Of a DNA stretch of 64,000 nt, positions 61,770-64,000 are shown in pieces. Origin of the DNA: an uncultured Dechloromonas sp. GTDB taxonomy: Bacteria; Pseudomonadota; Gammaproteobacteria; Burkholderiales; Rhodocyclaceae. Position 1 is the stretch's first letter, and each line of letters starts with the position of its first letter. The position numbers and the translations under genes are program-made. The DNA is taken from NCBI RefSeq assembly GCF_945957265.1, contig NZ_CAMFKO010000018.1, positions 1-64,000 on the forward strand, read 5' to 3'. The notes beneath the pieces were generated by a model that saw only the letters and a program-made list of their open reading frames with translations, made no database searches and was not told where the DNA came from.

Positions 61770-61923
61770 TATCGCTGCATCATACTACGGAAGTAATGCC
61801 CGGGACCAAGCGCGGCAACACTGTCACATCGGTCAGCTGGCGACTTCGGCAACACCAAGATTCGGATAAAATCCGGATCATCTTACCCAATTCCCGTCGC
61901 ACCCGCCAAGGGCGCGCGCTTCA

Positions 61924-62781
61924 ATGACTCATACCCAAGCCCCCTGCCCGCCCCTGGTCCTCGTCTTCGCGGCCAGCGACCCGTCGTCCGGCGCCGGCAT
62001 CCAGGCCGACCTCCTGACCCTGGCCAGCCTGGGCTGCCACCCGCTCACCGCGCTGACCGCCGTCACCGTCCAGGATACCGTCGGCGTCCAGAGCGTCCAG
62101 GCGCTTGCCGCCGAGACGGTCGAGCAGCAGGCCAGGACCATCCTCGAGGACATGCCGGTCGCCGCCTTCAAGATCGGCGTGCTGGGCAGCGTCGAAAACG
62201 TGCTGGCCGTCGCCGAAATCGTCTCCGACTACCCGGACATTCCGCTGATCCTCGACCCGGTGCTCGCCTCCGGGCGCGGCGACGACCTGTCCGGCGAGGA
62301 GATCATCTCCGCCATGCGCGAGATGCTGCTGCCGCAGACCACGCTGATCACGCCGAACGCCCCCGAAGCGCGCCGCCTCGCGGAAAACGACGAAGACGAC
62401 AGCGAGCCGGCGATCGACGTCTGCGCCCAGCGCCTGATCGAGATGGGCGCCCAGTACGTGCTGATCACCGGCACGCACGAAAACACGCCACAGGTCATCA
62501 ACACGCTGTACGGCCCCGACGGCGTGATCCGCCGCGACCAGTGGGAGCGCCTGCCGGGCAGCTACCACGGCTCGGGGTGCACGCTCGCCTCGGCGATCAC
62601 CGGCTGCATCGCCGGCGGCGCCAGCATCGAGGACGCCGTGCGCGACGCCCAGGACTATACGTGGCAGACCCTGAAGAACGGCTTTCGCGCCGGCATGGGT
62701 CAATTCATTCCCGACCGTTTCTTCTGGGCCCGGAACGACGACGATGACACCCCGGACGACAAGGCCGATGAGCCAAAATAA
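61924..62781 (+). CDS. thiD: Hydroxymethylpyrimidine / phosphomethylpyrimidine kinase
   Basis: A 285-residue ribokinase-fold enzyme that phosphorylates HMP twice for thiamine synthesis. N-terminal substrate site [30 protein letters not shown], and the ATP-site [14 protein letters not shown] near residue 220. An acidic tail ([15 protein letters not shown]) extends the usual length and overlaps thiE by 14 bp. No TPP riboswitch was seen in the 154 bp upstream. Confidence 0.95.
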   Translation: MTHTQAPCPPLVLVFAASDPSSGAGIQADLLTLASLGCHPLTALTAVTVQDTVGVQSVQALAAETVEQQARTILEDMPVAAFKIGVLGSVENVLAVAEIVSDYPDIPLILDPVLASGRGDDLSGEEIISAMREMLLPQTTLITPNAPEARRLAENDEDDSEPAIDVCAQRLIEMGAQYVLITGTHENTPQVINTLYGPDGVIRRDQWERLPGSYHGSGCTLASAITGCIAGGASIEDAVRDAQDYTWQTLKNGFRAGMGQFIPDRFFWARNDDDDTPDDKADEPK

Positions 62782-63403
62782 GCTGCGCGGCCTGTATGCC
62801 GTCACCCCGGACCAGGCCGACGGTGCCCTGCTGCTCGGCCAGGTCGAGGCGCTCCTGGGCGGGGGATGCCGCATCCTTCAATATCGCGACAAAATCAGCG
62901 ACAAAGCGGAGCAGCTTGCCCGGGCCAAGGCGTTGCGCGCGCTGACCCGGCGCTTCGGCGCCACATTGTTGCTCAACGATGACATCGCGCTGGCCTCCCT
63001 GGTCGGCGCCGATGGCGTCCATCTCGGCAAGGACGACGGCAACCTGCACGCCGCGCGCGCCATCCTCGGCCCCGACAGAATACTGGGCGCCTCGTGCTAT
63101 GCCGACTTTCAGGCCGCCACGGCAGCCGCCGCAGCCGGCGTCGACTACGTCGCATTCGGCGCCGCCTACCCGTCCCCGACCAAGCCGGAGGCGCCGCGCG
63201 CCGGGCTGGCGCTGTTTTCCCGGGCGGCCAGCGAACTGCCCGTGCCGGTCTGCGCCATCGGCGGCATCACGCTCGACAACGCGCCGCCGCTGATCGCCGC
63301 AGGCACCGCGCTGCTTGCCATCATCACCGACCTTTTCTCGGCGCCGGACATCGCCGCCCGCGCCGCCCAATTCCAGACACTTTTCGAGAGAGCCCGACCA
63401 TGA
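62768..63403 (+). CDS. thiE: Thiamine-phosphate synthase
   Basis: A 211-residue TIM-barrel enzyme that joins the pyrimidine and thiazole parts. Start [15 protein letters not shown] at 62768 lies inside the thiD end. Motifs: [36 protein letters not shown] and VCAIGGIT. The stop overlaps the hemL ATG by 4 bp. Confidence 0.95.
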   Translation: MSQNKLRGLYAVTPDQADGALLLGQVEALLGGGCRILQYRDKISDKAEQLARAKALRALTRRFGATLLLNDDIALASLVGADGVHLGKDDGNLHAARAILGPDRILGASCYADFQAATAAAAAGVDYVAFGAAYPSPTKPEAPRAGLALFSRAASELPVPVCAIGGITLDNAPPLIAAGTALLAIITDLFSAPDIAARAAQFQTLFERARP

Positions 63404-64000
63404 GCCTGCACGCAAAATCGCGCAACGAAGAACTCTTTGCCCGCGCCCAAAAACACATCCCCGGCGGCGTCAATTCGCCGGTGCGCGCCTTCCGCTCGGT
63501 GGGCGGCACGCCGCTGTTCTTCCAGAAGGGCGTCGGCGCCAAGGTTCAGGATGCGGACGGCAAGTGGTACACCGACTACGTCGGCTCCTGGGGCCCGATG
63601 ATCCTCGGCCATGCCCACCCCGAAGTCATCGCCGCCGTGCAGGCCGCCGTGGTCGACGGCCTCTCCTTCGGCGCGCCGACCGAGAAGGAAGTCGAGATCG
63701 CCGACCTGCTGTGCGAACTGGTGCCGTCGATGGACATGGTGCGCCTCGTTTCCTCGGGCACCGAGGCGACGATGAGCGCCATCCGCCTGGCCCGCGGCTA
63801 CACGGGGCGCGACATCCTGGTCAAGTTCGAGGGCTGCTACCACGGCCACGCCGACAGCCTGCTGGTCAAGGCCGGCTCCGGCCTGCTCACCTTCGGCAAC
63901 CCGTCGTCCGGCGGCGTCCCGGCCGGCACCGTCGAGACGACCATGGTCCTCGCCTACAACGACCCGCAGGGCCTGGCCGAGGCCTTCAAGGCACATGGCG
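63400..64000 (+). CDS. hemL: Glutamate-1-semialdehyde 2,1-aminomutase, 5' part
   Basis: Cut by the window edge; 200 residues visible of an expected 425 or so. It makes 5-aminolevulinate for tetrapyrroles by PLP chemistry. Visible blocks: [63 protein letters not shown] and the PLP-ring motif [16 protein letters not shown]. The active-site lysine lies beyond the edge. Third gene of the thiD-thiE-hemL operon, with ATGA overlap. Confidence 0.95.
   Translation, partial: MSLHAKSRNEELFARAQKHIPGGVNSPVRAFRSVGGTPLFFQKGVGAKVQDADGKWYTDYVGSWGPMILGHAHPEVIAAVQAAVVDGLSFGAPTEKEVEIADLLCELVPSMDMVRLVSSGTEATMSAIRLARGYTGRDILVKFEGCYHGHADSLLVKAGSGLLTFGNPSSGGVPAGTVETTMVLAYNDPQGLAEAFKAHG

Noticed and set aside
61770-61923. 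A TPP riboswitch ahead of thiD (also looked for ahead of thiS)
   Set aside because: No conserved thi-box sequence could be found in either leader.

Overview
This window is 64 kb of GC-rich chromosome from a betaproteobacterium, most likely of the Rhodocyclales (Dechloromonas/Azonexus-like). That placement is an inference from gene order and protein style, not from a marker gene. The supporting context is the chain argS-SPOR-dsbA-SDR, the kinase/phosphatase-rph-rdgB-hemW run, the pilGHIJL chemosensory cluster, pilT/pilU beside yggS-proC-yggT-yggU, and pyrR-pyrB-pseudo-dihydroorotase behind yqgE-ruvX. No rRNA, tRNA, CRISPR array or complete IS element was recognised.

Positions 1 to about 11.8 kb are accessory and visibly more AT-rich and patchy. 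They look like the integrase-proximal end of a genomic island inserted just downstream of yicC; the other end lies outside the window. From left to right the island holds: (a) a cadmium/zinc/lead efflux unit, with a partial P-type ATPase divergent from ynfA and cadR and a MerR-type operator-promoter between them; (b) about 430 bp of unassigned sequence; (c) a three-gene operon of a 47-aa membrane peptide, a 112-aa membrane-associated protein and a double beta-barrel outer membrane protein, divergent from an XRE repressor with two identical palindromes in the shared promoter; (d) a phage/ICE-type module (split zinc-ribbon glycine-zipper protein, DUF932, YqaJ nuclease, Cys-rich 'metal-binding' protein), in which two of the gaps carry terminator-like hairpins; (e) a small glycine-zipper protein; and (f) a tyrosine integrase preceded by an overlapping stand-alone copy of its own arm-binding domain.

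From 11.9 kb on the sequence is core chromosome. Positions 11.9-16 kb hold the YicC RNase, a Ser/Thr kinase-PP2C phosphatase pair, RNase PH and RdgB. Positions 16.1-17.3 kb hold a Fic AMP-transferase-type gene with two perfect dyads upstream. Positions 17.4-23 kb hold hemW, an OmpA-like lipoprotein, yidB-like, ychJ, rdgC, trmB and thiG-thiS. Positions 23-32 kb carry two c-di-GMP enzymes around the argS/dsbA operon and a DNA glycosylase. Positions 32-39 kb carry ubiB, a SWIM-SNF2 helicase, a DUF302 protein, pncC, a candidate small RNA, a cytochrome c5 and a secreted Ala/Lys-rich protein. Positions 39-47 kb hold rep, a DUF4197 protein, pilU, pilT and yggS-proC-yggT-yggU. Positions 47-52.6 kb hold the pyrimidine cluster and a photolyase. 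Positions 52.6-61.8 kb hold the type IV pilus chemosensory system pilG-pilH-pilI-pilJ-pilL. The window ends in thiD-thiE-hemL, with hemL cut by the edge.

The genes join up functionally in several places. Twitching motility is represented by both retraction ATPases and a chemosensory array. Thiamine genes lie in two clusters (thiSG and thiDE), and haem genes (hemW, hemL) lie near both. The places most worth a second look are the XRE-controlled envelope operon, the duplicated integrase arm domain, the hairpin-punctuated recombination module, the Fic operator pair and the orphan-terminator small RNA.
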